Source: Elstera litoralis (GTDB lineage Bacteria; Pseudomonadota; Alphaproteobacteria; Elsterales; Elsteraceae). From it: DNA of 7,894 nt. Below, one piece after another: positions 1 to 7,511 of this stretch (the first letter of the stretch is position 1; each line of letters starts with the position of its first letter). A program made the position numbers and the translations under genes. The notes under the pieces are model-generated. The model made no database searches. It saw only the letters and a program-made list of their open reading frames with translations, and was not told the origin of the DNA. Location of the stretch: positions 1 to 7,894 of the forward strand of contig NZ_LAJY01000347.1 of NCBI RefSeq assembly GCF_000963705.1. The letters run 5' to 3'.

Positions 1-233
1 CAGCCGGACCTGTTTCGTGCCCCGCCGCCCCCCGATCCGGAGGCCGCCGAGCTTGCCCGCGCCCGGCCTATTCTGTGTGAGATGTTGTCACCATCGCCTG
101 TCGCGGTTGACGAATTGCTGCGGCGGTGTCAATTCTCCCTGCTGTCGTGCAAACCATTCTTCTGGAATTGGAGCTTGCAGGGCGGCTGGAACGCCACCCC
201 GGCGGGCAAGTTGCCCTGCTGATGGTGCGCTAA
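1..233 (+). pseudogene. dprA: 3' end of dprA (DNA-processing protein A), frameshifted as written
   Basis: This is the C-terminal winged-helix end of DprA/Smf, the cytoplasmic protein that binds incoming single-stranded DNA and loads RecA during transformation. The gene starts upstream of the window. Frame 1 reads QPDLF, a proline-rich linker, then a stretch including SPSPVAVDELLRRCQFS, which is typical of the DprA C-terminal domain. After about base 138 the family-like sequence continues in frame 3 (VVQTILLELELAGRLERHPG, then GQVALLMVR) and stops at TAA 231-233. Left in frame 1, translation turns non-homologous and ends at TGA 220-222. Restoring one C in the CCC run at 137-139 gives a smooth QFS-PAVVQ junction and a 77-residue visible tail. 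It is therefore either a sequencing/assembly deletion or a real late frameshift that alters the last 30 or so residues. The Rossmann-fold DprA core lies outside the window. The family call rests on the winged-helix end and on the dprA-topA neighbourhood. Confidence 0.75.
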
Positions 234-269
234 CACACGCTATCCCCGGGCCGGGAGAAGACAGGGTTC

Positions 270-2999
270 ATGAACGTCGTCATCGTCGAATCGCCCGCTA
301 AGGCCAAGACGATCAACAAATATCTCGGCTCCGACTACACAGTCATTGCCTCCTACGGCCACGTCCGCGACCTGCCGCCGAAAGACGGTTCGGTCCGCCC
401 GGACGAGGATTTCGCGATGTCGTGGGAGGTCGAAGACCGGGGCGCGCGGCAGGTGTCCGAAATCGCCAAGGCGGTGAAGGGCTCAACCCGCGTCTTCCTC
501 GCAACCGATCCGGATCGCGAAGGCGAGGCGATTTCCTGGCACGTGCTGCAATGCCTGCAAGACCGCAAAGTGCTGAAGGGCGTCGAAGTGAAGCGCGTGG
601 TGTTCCACGAGATCACCAAGGCCGCCGTGCTGCACGCCGTTGCCAATCCGCGCGACATTAATCAAGAGCTGGTAGACGCCTACCTTGCGCGCCGGGCACT
701 CGATTATCTCGTCGGCTTCACCCTCTCGCCCGTGCTGTGGCGCAAGCTGCCGGGCAGCCGTTCGGCGGGGCGCGTGCAGTCGGTGGCGCTGCGCTTGATT
801 TGCGAGCGCGAATCCGAAATCGAAATCTTCAAGTCCGATGAATATTGGTCGGTTGATATCGACTTCCTCACCGCCAAAAGCGAAAATTTCACCGCGCGCC
901 TGACCCATCTGAACGGCAAGAAGCTGGATAAGCTCAGCTTGGGCGAAAAGGGGGCCGCCGATGCCGCCGTCGCCGTGGTCAATGCCGCGCAGTTTCGCGT
1001 CGCCTCGGTCGAGAAGAAGCAGAGCAAGCGCCACCCGGCACCGCCCTTCACCACCTCGACGCTGCAACAGGAAGCCAGCCGCAAGCTTGGCTTCGGTGCC
1101 CAGCAGACGATGCGTGTCGCGCAAAAGCTCTATGAAGGCATCGAGCTTGGCGGCGAGACGGTCGGTCTCATCTCCTATATGCGAACCGATAGCGTCACCC
1201 TGTCTGGCGAAGCCATCGGCGGTTGCCGCCGCCTGATCGGCCAGGATTATGGCGATACCTACCTGCCGAGCAGCCCGCGCGCCTATAAATCGAAAGCGGC
1301 GAATGCCCAGGAAGCCCATGAGGCAATCCGCCCGACGGATCTGTTCCGCCGCCCGAAGGATATGGCCCGCTACCTCGATCAAGACCAAGCGCGGCTCTAC
1401 GAGCTGATCTGGAAGCGCACCATCGCCTGCCAAATGGAAAGCGCGGTGCTGGATCAAGTCGCCGCCGATCTGAAGGCCCATGATGGTTCGGCCCAGGCGC
1501 GGGCGAATGGTTCGACGATCCTGTTCGACGGCTTCCTAAAACTCTATCTCGAAGGCCGCGACGACGCCGAGGATGAGGAAAGCGGCATGCTGCCGCCGCT
1601 CACCGAGGGCGATGGCGTGAAGCGGCTCGACACGCGCCCCGAGCAGCATTTCACCCAGCCGCCGCCGCGCTACAGCGAAGCGAGCCTCGTGAAAAAGCTG
1701 GAAGAGCTTGGCATTGGGCGGCCCTCGACCTATGCCTCGATCATCCAAGTGTTGCAGGACCGCAATTATGTAGTGCTGGAGCAAAAGCGCTTCGTGCCGG
1801 AAGATCGCGGGCGACTGGTGACGACCTTCCTCGCCTCCTTCTTCGACCGCTACGTTGAATATGATTTTACCGCCAATCTCGAAAGCCAGCTCGACGATAT
1901 TTCGGCAGGGCGGATCGATTGGCGCGCGGTGCTGCGGGCGTTTTGGGAGCCCTTCATTAAAGCGGTGGACGGCACCAAAGATCTGACCATCACTCAGGTC
2001 ATCGATACGCTCGATGCCGCCCTGGGCGACCATTTCTTCCCCGATCGCGGTGACGGCAAGAACCCGCGCGCCTGCCCCGCCTGCACCGAGGGCCGCTTGG
2101 GCCTTCGCCTTGGGCGCACGGGCGGCTTCATCGGTTGCTCGAACTATCCCGAATGCCGCTACACCCGCGCGCTGGCCATTGACGGCGGCGACGGCGAGGC
2201 CGATGGCGAGTTGGCCGGGCCGAAGCTGCTGGGGGACGATCCCGCCACGGGCCTGCCGATCACCTTGCGCAAAGGCCCCTACGGCGTCTATGTGCAGTTG
2301 GGCGAGGGCGATAAGGAGAATAAGCCAAAACGCGCCTCGCTCCCCGCAGGCGTAAAGCCTGCCGATGTGGACTTGGACCGCGCGATTTCGATGCTAGCGC
2401 TGCCGCGCACCATCGGCAAACACCCGGAAACCGGGGACGAGATGACTGCCGGAATCGGGCGCTTCGGCCCCTATATCAAACACGGCAAAGCCTATACCTC
2501 GCTCCCCAAAGGCGAGGACGTGCTGACGATCGGCCTCAACCGAGCGGTCGTCGTGTTGGCAGAAGCCGCCGAGCGGGCGAAGAACCGCGCGGTGAAAGAC
2601 CCCGGCAAGCCGCTCGGCCCCCATCCCGGCGGCATCGGCGATATCGCCTTGCACGACGGCAAATACGGCCCCTATGTAGAAGTCAACGGCGTCCGCCAGA
2701 CGGTGCCGAAGAATATCGACCCGGCTACCCTGACCGCCGATCAAGCGGCAGCCCTGCTCGCGCCCAAGCTGCTCGAAGCCGAGAAAAACGGGAAGAGCAA
2801 GGCCAAGCCGAAAGCGAAGGCCGCGACCGCGAGCAAAGCAAAGGCTCCCGCTAAGACGGCGGCGAAAGCCCCTGCGAAGGCTAAGGCTCCCGCCGCGAAG
2901 AAAACCACGAAGGCCGCGACCGCCGATGACGGCGACGCGCCTGCGAAAACGACACCAACCCGCGCGCGCCGGACCAAACCCGCGCCCGTGGCCGAGTAG
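270..2999 (+). CDS. topA: DNA topoisomerase I (type IA, omega protein)
   Basis: Type IA topoisomerase of 909 residues that relaxes negative supercoils by passing one strand through a transient 5'-phosphotyrosyl break; it acts on the nucleoid. The Toprim domain opens the protein (VVIVESPAKAKTI, with Glu7) and carries the metal-binding DPDREGE motif at 80-86. SAGRVQSVALRLICERE follows, then the active-site segment GLISYMRTDS with the catalytic tyrosine at residue 303. A four-cysteine zinc module is present (CPAC at 602-605, then C623 and C629). After it come three topoisomerase C-terminal repeats of the GPYGVYV/GRFGPYI/GKYGPYV type, near 657-690, 718-745 and 782-812. The last 70 or so residues (from about 838) are a Lys/Ala/Pro-rich tail, probably disordered and DNA-binding. 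Start: ATG 270 begins directly with the conserved Toprim strand and has a GGGAGAAG purine tract at 253-260. It follows dprA by 36 bases, and rnr starts 6 bases after its stop. No key residue is missing. Confidence 0.98.
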   Translation: MNVVIVESPAKAKTINKYLGSDYTVIASYGHVRDLPPKDGSVRPDEDFAMSWEVEDRGARQVSEIAKAVKGSTRVFLATDPDREGEAISWHVLQCLQDRKVLKGVEVKRVVFHEITKAAVLHAVANPRDINQELVDAYLARRALDYLVGFTLSPVLWRKLPGSRSAGRVQSVALRLICERESEIEIFKSDEYWSVDIDFLTAKSENFTARLTHLNGKKLDKLSLGEKGAADAAVAVVNAAQFRVASVEKKQSKRHPAPPFTTSTLQQEASRKLGFGAQQTMRVAQKLYEGIELGGETVGLISYMRTDSVTLSGEAIGGCRRLIGQDYGDTYLPSSPRAYKSKAANAQEAHEAIRPTDLFRRPKDMARYLDQDQARLYELIWKRTIACQMESAVLDQVAADLKAHDGSAQARANGSTILFDGFLKLYLEGRDDAEDEESGMLPPLTEGDGVKRLDTRPEQHFTQPPPRYSEASLVKKLEELGIGRPSTYASIIQVLQDRNYVVLEQKRFVPEDRGRLVTTFLASFFDRYVEYDFTANLESQLDDISAGRIDWRAVLRAFWEPFIKAVDGTKDLTITQVIDTLDAALGDHFFPDRGDGKNPRACPACTEGRLGLRLGRTGGFIGCSNYPECRYTRALAIDGGDGEADGELAGPKLLGDDPATGLPITLRKGPYGVYVQLGEGDKENKPKRASLPAGVKPADVDLDRAISMLALPRTIGKHPETGDEMTAGIGRFGPYIKHGKAYTSLPKGEDVLTIGLNRAVVVLAEAAERAKNRAVKDPGKPLGPHPGGIGDIALHDGKYGPYVEVNGVRQTVPKNIDPATLTADQAAALLAPKLLEAEKNGKSKAKPKAKAATASKAKAPAKTAAKAPAKAKAPAAKKTTKAATADDGDAPAKTTPTRARRTKPAPVAE
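2815..2923 (+). repeat. Lys/Ala-codon repeats inside the topA tail
   Basis: Within the DNA for the topoisomerase I tail, the 16-mer cgaaggccgcgaccgc occurs at 2815-2830 and again at 2908-2923, and aaggctcccgc occurs at 2841-2851 and 2883-2893. They encode KAATA- and KAPA-like units. This is the kind of low-complexity coding repeat that expands and contracts by slippage or unequal recombination. It is coding sequence, not a separate element. Confidence 0.6.
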
Positions 3000-3005
3000 G
3001 ATATT

Positions 3006-3155
3006 GTGATCCCCCATCCCCCCAAGAAGAAAACCGCCGCGCCTTTTCCGACGCGCGAGCAAGTGATTGAGTTTCTGAAAGAAAAATCCCGACGCAGGCC
3101 GCCGCCAGATCGCCCGCGCCTTCAATATCGTCGGCGACGAGCGCATTCAGCTTAA
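3006..3155 (+). pseudogene. rnr: 5' part of rnr in a displaced reading frame
   Basis: Starting at GTG 3006, which is preceded by AGGA at 2998-3001 overlapping the topA stop, frame 3 reads VIPHPPKKKTAAPFPTREQV and then IEFLKEKS. This matches the usual N-terminus of alphaproteobacterial RNase R, just before its helix-turn-helix. After about 3089 the frame degenerates into an Arg/Pro-rich string and stops at TAA 3153-3155 (49 codons). The expected continuation (PDAGRRQIARAFNIVGDERI and on to the main frame) is found in frame 1 from 3088. Removing one A from the AAAAA run at 3082-3086 joins the two as LKENPDAGRRQIARAF. So this is the beginning of the rnr gene and not an independent small gene. 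As written the DNA cannot give full-length RNase R without a frameshift. The GTG start is my choice; no ATG is available upstream. Confidence 0.72.
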
Positions 3156-3171
3156 AATTCTGCTGAAGCAG

Positions 3172-5298
3172 ATGGACCGCGACGGCCAGATCGAAGGCGG
3201 CTTGCGCCGCATGGAGCCGCTCGCCGCCGTGGCTGTCATTCAGGTGCGCTCGCTCACCCTCGACGGTGAGCCGATTGCCGAACCCGTGGGCTGGAGCCGC
3301 AACGAGCCGCCGCCAAAGATCTTCATCGCCGATAACGGTAAGATCGGCGCGGTCGGCCTCGGGGATCGGCTGCTGGCGAAGCTGGAGCGCGAGGGGCGGG
3401 ATTATCTCGCCTTCCCCATCCGCCGCCTCACCTTCAGCCCGCAAACCGTGGTTGGCGTGTTCGAGAAAACCCCCACGGGCGGCTTCATCAAACCCGCCGA
3501 TAAGCGTGACCGCGAAGAATATCGCGTCGCCCGCGCCGATGTCGGTGATGCCCGCTCCGGCGAACTCGTGAAAGCCGAGCTTATTCCCCAGCGCGGCACC
3601 GGCGAGAAGCGCGTGCAGATCACCGAGCGCTTGGGCATTTTCGGCGAACCGCGCACCTTCAGCATGGCCGCGATTGCCGCCGCCGATATTCCGCTGGACC
3701 AGCCAGAGGGCGCGCAGAAAGAAGCCGACGCCGCCGTTCCCGAGACCCTGGGCGACCGGGCCGATCTGCGCGCCATTCCGCTCGTCACCATCGACGGCAG
3801 CGACGCCCGCGATTTTGACGATGCGGTGTTCGCCGAAACCGATACCGACCCGGACAATAAGGGTGGCTGGCATCTGCTGGTGGCCATTGCCGACGTGGCG
3901 CATTATGTGCAGCCCGGCTCGGCGCTCGATATTTCGGCGCGGGATCGCGGCAATTCGGTCTATTTCCCCGACCGCGTCGTACCGATGCTCCCCGAAGCGC
4001 TCTCGAACGGGCTCTGTTCGCTGCGTCCCGACGAGGATCGCGCCTGTTTGGCCGTCCATATCTGGATCGACGCCAAGGGCCGCAAGCTCTCGCACCGTTT
4101 CGTGCGCGGGCTGATGTGCTCCAAAGCGCGCATGACCTATGAGCAGGTTCAAGCGGCGATGGATGGGCATGCAGAGGACCTAACCGCCCCACTCCTGGAG
4201 CCGGTCATTCAGCCGCTCTACGGAGCCTTTCGCGCGCTGCTGACCGCCCGCAACGAGCGCGGCACGCTGGAACTCGATATTCCCGAGCGGGTCGTTTCGG
4301 TGGATCGCGACACCGGGGCGGTGCTCAGCATCGCGCCGCGTGCCCGGCTGGATAGTCATAAGCTCATCGAAGAATTCATGGTTCTGGCCAATGTCTGCGC
4401 GGCGGAAAGCCTGGAGCAGGCCCAGCAGCCGTGCGTCTACCGCATCCACGATCAGCCCTCAATAGAGAAGCTAACGTCCCTACGCGACTTCCTCAAAACC
4501 CTGGAACTGCCGCTGGCCAAGGGCCAAGTACTGATGCCGAAGCATTTTTCGGCGCTGCTCGATAAGGCCGCCAACACGCCTTATACACAGATGGTCAGCA
4601 CGATGGTCCTGCGCAGCCAAGCGCAAGCCTGCTACAGCATGGAAAATATCGGCCATTTCGGGCTTGCCCTGCGCCGCTATGCCCATTTCACCTCGCCCAT
4701 CCGCCGCTATGCCGATCTCTTGGTTCATCGTGCCCTAATTCGCGGGCTGCATCTGCCGGGCGAGGGTGCCTTGCCCGAAGGGCAGGATTTGGAGGCGCTG
4801 GAGAAGATCTGCGACCATATCACGATGACCGAGCGCCGCGCCGCCGCCGCCGAACGGGAAGTGCAAGACCGCTATACGGCGGCCTATTTGGCCGGGCGGC
4901 AGGGCGAAATTTTCCCAGGGCGCATTACCGGCGTTACCCGTTTCGGCCTGTTCGTGCAGTTGCAGGAAACCGGGGCCGATGGGCTTATTCCGATTCGAAC
5001 GCTGCCGTCCGACTTTTATCACCACGACGAAAAAGCCCACGCGCTGATTGGCGACCGCAATCATCGCATTTTCCGCCTGGGCCAAATCCTCTCGGTGCAA
5101 TTGGTCGATGCCGATCTGGTTACAGGTGGCGTGGTTCTTGCTTTGGTTGAGGGCGAAGGGCCTGCGGAGGGGCAAACCGTGCCGGGGAGCCCTCAGCGGA
5201 AACCCGCGCGGGGCCGTCCGCCCGGCTTAAAACCGGCGGCCGCCCGCCCGGCACGCCGGGGTGGTGCGCCAGAAACGCGGAAGAAGCGGCGCACTTAG
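3172..5298 (+). CDS. rnr: ribonuclease R (3'-5' exoribonuclease), main open frame
   Basis: RNase R of the RNB (RNase II) family: a processive hydrolytic 3'-to-5' exoribonuclease that degrades structured RNA, mRNA and defective rRNA/tmRNA substrates in the cytoplasm. This frame gives 708 residues from the first ATG. Adding the displaced 5' part (from 3006, one base removed) gives 763 residues, normal for the family. Domains in order: N-terminal helix-turn-helix (spanning the frame break), cold-shock-like OB domains, the RNB catalytic domain, an S1 RNA-binding domain and a basic tail. The catalytic segment TIDGSDARDFDDAVF has four metal-binding aspartates at bases 3793, 3811, 3817 and 3820 (D263, D269, D271, D272 in reconstructed numbering), with RNase II spacing. 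Further RNB signatures are DRGNSVYFPDRVVPML and HFTSPIRRYADLLVHRAL. S1 begins near base 4903 (GEIFPGRITGVTRFGLFVQL). The tail is Arg/Lys/Pro-rich and ends RKKRRT. An ATG 3172 product would lack the helix-turn-helix but keep catalysis; the ribosome-binding site before 3172 is weak (GAAG only). Confidence 0.95.
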   Translation: MDRDGQIEGGLRRMEPLAAVAVIQVRSLTLDGEPIAEPVGWSRNEPPPKIFIADNGKIGAVGLGDRLLAKLEREGRDYLAFPIRRLTFSPQTVVGVFEKTPTGGFIKPADKRDREEYRVARADVGDARSGELVKAELIPQRGTGEKRVQITERLGIFGEPRTFSMAAIAAADIPLDQPEGAQKEADAAVPETLGDRADLRAIPLVTIDGSDARDFDDAVFAETDTDPDNKGGWHLLVAIADVAHYVQPGSALDISARDRGNSVYFPDRVVPMLPEALSNGLCSLRPDEDRACLAVHIWIDAKGRKLSHRFVRGLMCSKARMTYEQVQAAMDGHAEDLTAPLLEPVIQPLYGAFRALLTARNERGTLELDIPERVVSVDRDTGAVLSIAPRARLDSHKLIEEFMVLANVCAAESLEQAQQPCVYRIHDQPSIEKLTSLRDFLKTLELPLAKGQVLMPKHFSALLDKAANTPYTQMVSTMVLRSQAQACYSMENIGHFGLALRRYAHFTSPIRRYADLLVHRALIRGLHLPGEGALPEGQDLEALEKICDHITMTERRAAAAEREVQDRYTAAYLAGRQGEIFPGRITGVTRFGLFVQLQETGADGLIPIRTLPSDFYHHDEKAHALIGDRNHRIFRLGQILSVQLVDADLVTGGVVLALVEGEGPAEGQTVPGSPQRKPARGRPPGLKPAAARPARRGGAPETRKKRRT

Positions 5299-5338
5299 TC
5301 TGCTAGGGTCCGGTGCCCTTAACGGAGTTCAGAAGACG

Positions 5339-5734
5339 ATGACCGAGCAGTTTGGCACTGAAATGGCTGTGGAGCGCCGGTCGATCCTGTCGGCGATGCT
5401 GAAAGGCGCAAAGCGCTGCTGCCCGAACTGCGGCGAGCGGCGCTTGTTCACTAGCTTTGTGAAAATCGCCCCCACCTGTACCCACTGTGGGATAAAATTT
5501 TCCGACTATCGCGCCGACGATGGACCCGCCTATTTCACCATTTTCGTCGTCGGGCACATCATCATTCCGGCCATGCTGGTGGTGGAACAGGCCTATTCGC
5601 CGCCGAATTGGGTGCATATGGCGCTGTGGTTGCCGTTGACGGTTTTGCTCAGCCTCGCCTTTCTGCCGCTCATCAAGGGCGCGGTTGTCGGGCTGCAATG
5701 GGCCTTGGATGTTAAGAGCGACGACCAAAGATAA
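5339..5734 (+). CDS. DUF983 family zinc-knuckle membrane protein
   Basis: A 131-residue protein of the DUF983 family, common in alphaproteobacteria; its biochemical role is not established. The N-terminal half carries two cysteine pairs, CPNC at 28-31 and CTHC at 47-50, in the arrangement of a small zinc ribbon. The family-typical run FSDYRADDGPAYFTIFVVGH follows. Two hydrophobic segments (about 64-83 and 92-112) suggest a two-pass inner-membrane protein with the zinc module on the cytoplasmic side; that topology is inferred. ATG 5339 is chosen because GGAG at 5324-5327 lies 11 bases upstream and the protein begins at the usual point relative to the Cys pairs. The frame is open further upstream, but only into the end of rnr. 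It lies 40 bases after rnr, a neighbourhood I associate with this family in related bacteria, so co-transcription with rnr is likely. Its biological role remains unknown. Confidence 0.88.
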   Translation: MTEQFGTEMAVERRSILSAMLKGAKRCCPNCGERRLFTSFVKIAPTCTHCGIKFSDYRADDGPAYFTIFVVGHIIIPAMLVVEQAYSPPNWVHMALWLPLTVLLSLAFLPLIKGAVVGLQWALDVKSDDQR

Positions 5735-5754
5735 TCTGAGTTCGGGCATAGGGA

Positions 5755-5783
5755 CCCTGCCGCTTTCCTCGCGAAGCGCAGGG
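5755..5783 (+). other. strong hairpin between the DUF983 gene and the S41 protease gene
   Basis: CCCTG (5755-5759) pairs with CAGGG (5779-5783), and CGCTT (5761-5765) pairs with AAGCG (5774-5778). C5760 is a one-base bulge, a possible T-G pair closes the top, and the loop is about six bases. This gives ten Watson-Crick pairs over 29 bases. No T-run follows, so it is not a standard intrinsic terminator. It ends three bases before ATG 5787 and could shield a ribosome-binding site or mark an RNA processing or stabilising point in the operon transcript. The function is inferred only from position. Confidence 0.55.
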
Positions 5784-5786
5784 CGG

Positions 5787-7466
5787 ATGGTAGTTACGGC
5801 GATGAGTATGGTGCTGACACAGACCCTGCGGCTTTGTCTCGGAACGGCCTTTTTAATGGTCGGCGGGTGCGGCGCGGGTGCGACTGACGGAACGATGGCC
5901 CCGACGACGAACGTTCTAGGGGCCTTGAGCCGCGTCACGCCGGTTGGGCTCTTCGGCGCATCGACCGACGAGAAAACCGCCGCCGACGCGCAAGGGGTTC
6001 CCGTTCGGGATATGGAAGAGGTTCTGACCTTTGTCTATAAGAGCGTTAACAGCAATTACGTCGACCGCGCGCCGCTCAAGCCGCTTGTCGTCGCCGGACT
6101 GAGCGGCCTGTCGCGGCTTGATGCCAAAATCGCCGTGCAGGATCAGGGCAGCAGCCTGCGCCTAACCTATGACGGCAAGCCGATTGCCCAGCTCGACCCG
6201 CCGAGCAATACCGAAAGCCCGAGCGGTTGGAGCCGCGTGGCGGCAACCGGAACGGCCCTGGCCGAATCGGCGTCCCCCGCCCTGCGCGGGATTGAGACCG
6301 ACGATATCATCAGCGCCCTGCTGAACCCGGCGCTCGGCGCGCTCGATCCCTACACGCGCTACCTGTCGCCCGCGCAAGCCCGCGATGAGAAGGCCAGCCG
6401 CAGCGGCTTCGGCGGCGTTGGCGTAACTCTCGATACTGAGCAAATCGGCGTTATCCGCACGGTGTTGGACGATACGCCCGCCGCAAAGGCCGGGCTCGTG
6501 CCGGGGGACCGGCTCACGAGTGTCGGCGATAAGCCCGTTCAGCCCCTCACCCAAAATCAATTGATCGCCCTTTTGCGCGGCGAGATCGGCGCGCCGGTGA
6601 CGCTGACGATCCAGCGCGGCGAGGCACCGGCCTTCACGCGCACGCTGAAGCGCATGAAAATCTACCAAACCACCGTGCGCGGCCAGCGCGACGATGCGGG
6701 CATCGCCGTTGTTAAACTGTCGGGCTTTAATGATGGCACACTTGATGCCTTCAAAGCCCAGATGCGCAAACTAACCGATGCCGGGCCGGTGCGCGGGATG
6801 GTGCTCGATCTGCGCGATAATCCGGGCGGCATTTTCCGCACCGCGCTCGATATTGCCGATCTCTTCCTCAGCGACGGCCCGATTATGACGGTGCGCGACC
6901 GGCGCGGGATCGTGAGCGAAAGCGTGGCCAGCGCGGGCGACGAGGTGCTGCCGAGCAAAGTGCCGCTGGTCCTACTGACCAACGGGCAAACCGCCTCGGC
7001 CTCGGAAGTCTTGGCCGCCGCTCTACAAGACCGGGGTCGCGCGGTGGTGGTTGGCTCCCGCTCTTTCGGCAAGGGCTTAGTGCAGACCGTCTACGAAGAT
7101 TTACCCAATAAGGGCGAGTTTATTATGACGACGATGCGCCTGCACTCGCCGCTGGGCTATTCCCTACATAAATACGGCGTGGTGCCGACCGTCTGCACCT
7201 CGCGACAAGCCGATGCGCCGACAAGTGCCGCCCAGATTACCGCCGATATGCGCACGCCGGATTTCCACCCGGAAGACGTGCTGCAAGCCCGCCGCACGGT
7301 CGATAAAGCCACCGAAGCCGCCCGCGAAACCCTGGTCGGCCTCTGCCCGCCGCTCACCAAGCCGCGCACCAATGATGTCGATATGGCGGTCGCCGAATCG
7401 CTTCTCGCCGATCCCGGCCTTTACGCCCGGGCGCTCCCCGCGCCGACGATTGCGCGCAAACCCTAG
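5787..7466 (+). CDS. S41 family C-terminal processing peptidase (CtpA/Prc type), exported
   Basis: Serine protease with a Ser/Lys catalytic pair that cleaves envelope proteins at or near their C-termini; it acts in the periplasm. Using ATG 5787 the protein has 559 residues. A hydrophobic segment (LRLCLGTAFLMVGGC) ends in Cys28, so it is either a Sec signal peptide or a lipoprotein signal; VGGC is a weak lipobox. A helical N-terminal region contains the family motif LDPYTRYLSPAQARDEKASR. A PDZ domain spans about 205-292 (SGFGGVGV; AAKAGLVPGDRL). The S41 core includes GMVLDLRDNPGG, NGQTASASEVLAAAL with the likely nucleophile Ser404 (base 6996), and SFGKGLVQ with Lys429 (base 7071) and Gln433. 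The 25-residue Ser-Lys gap and the Gln four residues later match CtpB-type proteases. The start is uncertain: ATG 5709 overlaps the previous gene, and 5802 and 5808 also keep the signal. Its substrate cannot be read from the sequence. Confidence 0.92.
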   Translation: MVVTAMSMVLTQTLRLCLGTAFLMVGGCGAGATDGTMAPTTNVLGALSRVTPVGLFGASTDEKTAADAQGVPVRDMEEVLTFVYKSVNSNYVDRAPLKPLVVAGLSGLSRLDAKIAVQDQGSSLRLTYDGKPIAQLDPPSNTESPSGWSRVAATGTALAESASPALRGIETDDIISALLNPALGALDPYTRYLSPAQARDEKASRSGFGGVGVTLDTEQIGVIRTVLDDTPAAKAGLVPGDRLTSVGDKPVQPLTQNQLIALLRGEIGAPVTLTIQRGEAPAFTRTLKRMKIYQTTVRGQRDDAGIAVVKLSGFNDGTLDAFKAQMRKLTDAGPVRGMVLDLRDNPGGIFRTALDIADLFLSDGPIMTVRDRRGIVSESVASAGDEVLPSKVPLVLLTNGQTASASEVLAAALQDRGRAVVVGSRSFGKGLVQTVYEDLPNKGEFIMTTMRLHSPLGYSLHKYGVVPTVCTSRQADAPTSAAQITADMRTPDFHPEDVLQARRTVDKATEAARETLVGLCPPLTKPRTNDVDMAVAESLLADPGLYARALPAPTIARKP

Positions 7467-7477
7467 CAGGTTCGTGC

Positions 7478-7505
7478 TTGCATCGCCGATCTTTCTGGCT
7501 ATACT
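7478..7505 (+). promoter_or_regulatory. predicted sigma70-type promoter for rpmI-rplT
   Basis: TTGCAT at 7478-7483 and TATACT at 7500-7505 are separated by 16 bases, a good housekeeping-type pair in an otherwise GC-rich region. It begins 12 bases after the S41 stop and would start transcription near 7511-7513. That leaves a leader of about 90 bases before the rpmI start codon. The prediction is by consensus match only. Confidence 0.6.
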
Positions 7506-7511
7506 CCGCGC

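Noticed and set aside
17..301. Plus-strand 94-codon frame over the start of the window
   Set aside because: It is Arg/Pro/Cys-rich without family features and overlaps both the dprA tail (other frames) and the topA start.
483..1481. Long minus-strand open frame (332 codons) opposite topA
   Set aside because: It lies wholly inside the highly conserved topA coding region. Its length is expected from GC-biased third positions, and its translation shows no recognisable domain.
3082..3092. Programmed +1 frameshift site in rnr (A5 followed by TCCCGA)
   Set aside because: No such control is known to me for RNase R, and no classic stimulator (stop codon at the shift, strong downstream structure) is evident. 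A homopolymer miscount explains it more simply, so it is kept only as an alternative in the finding.
2881..4170. Minus-strand open frame of 429 codons spanning the topA end and rnr
   Set aside because: It crosses two well-supported genes on the other strand. Its product is compositionally a shadow of rnr, with no family motif and no ribosome-binding site of note.
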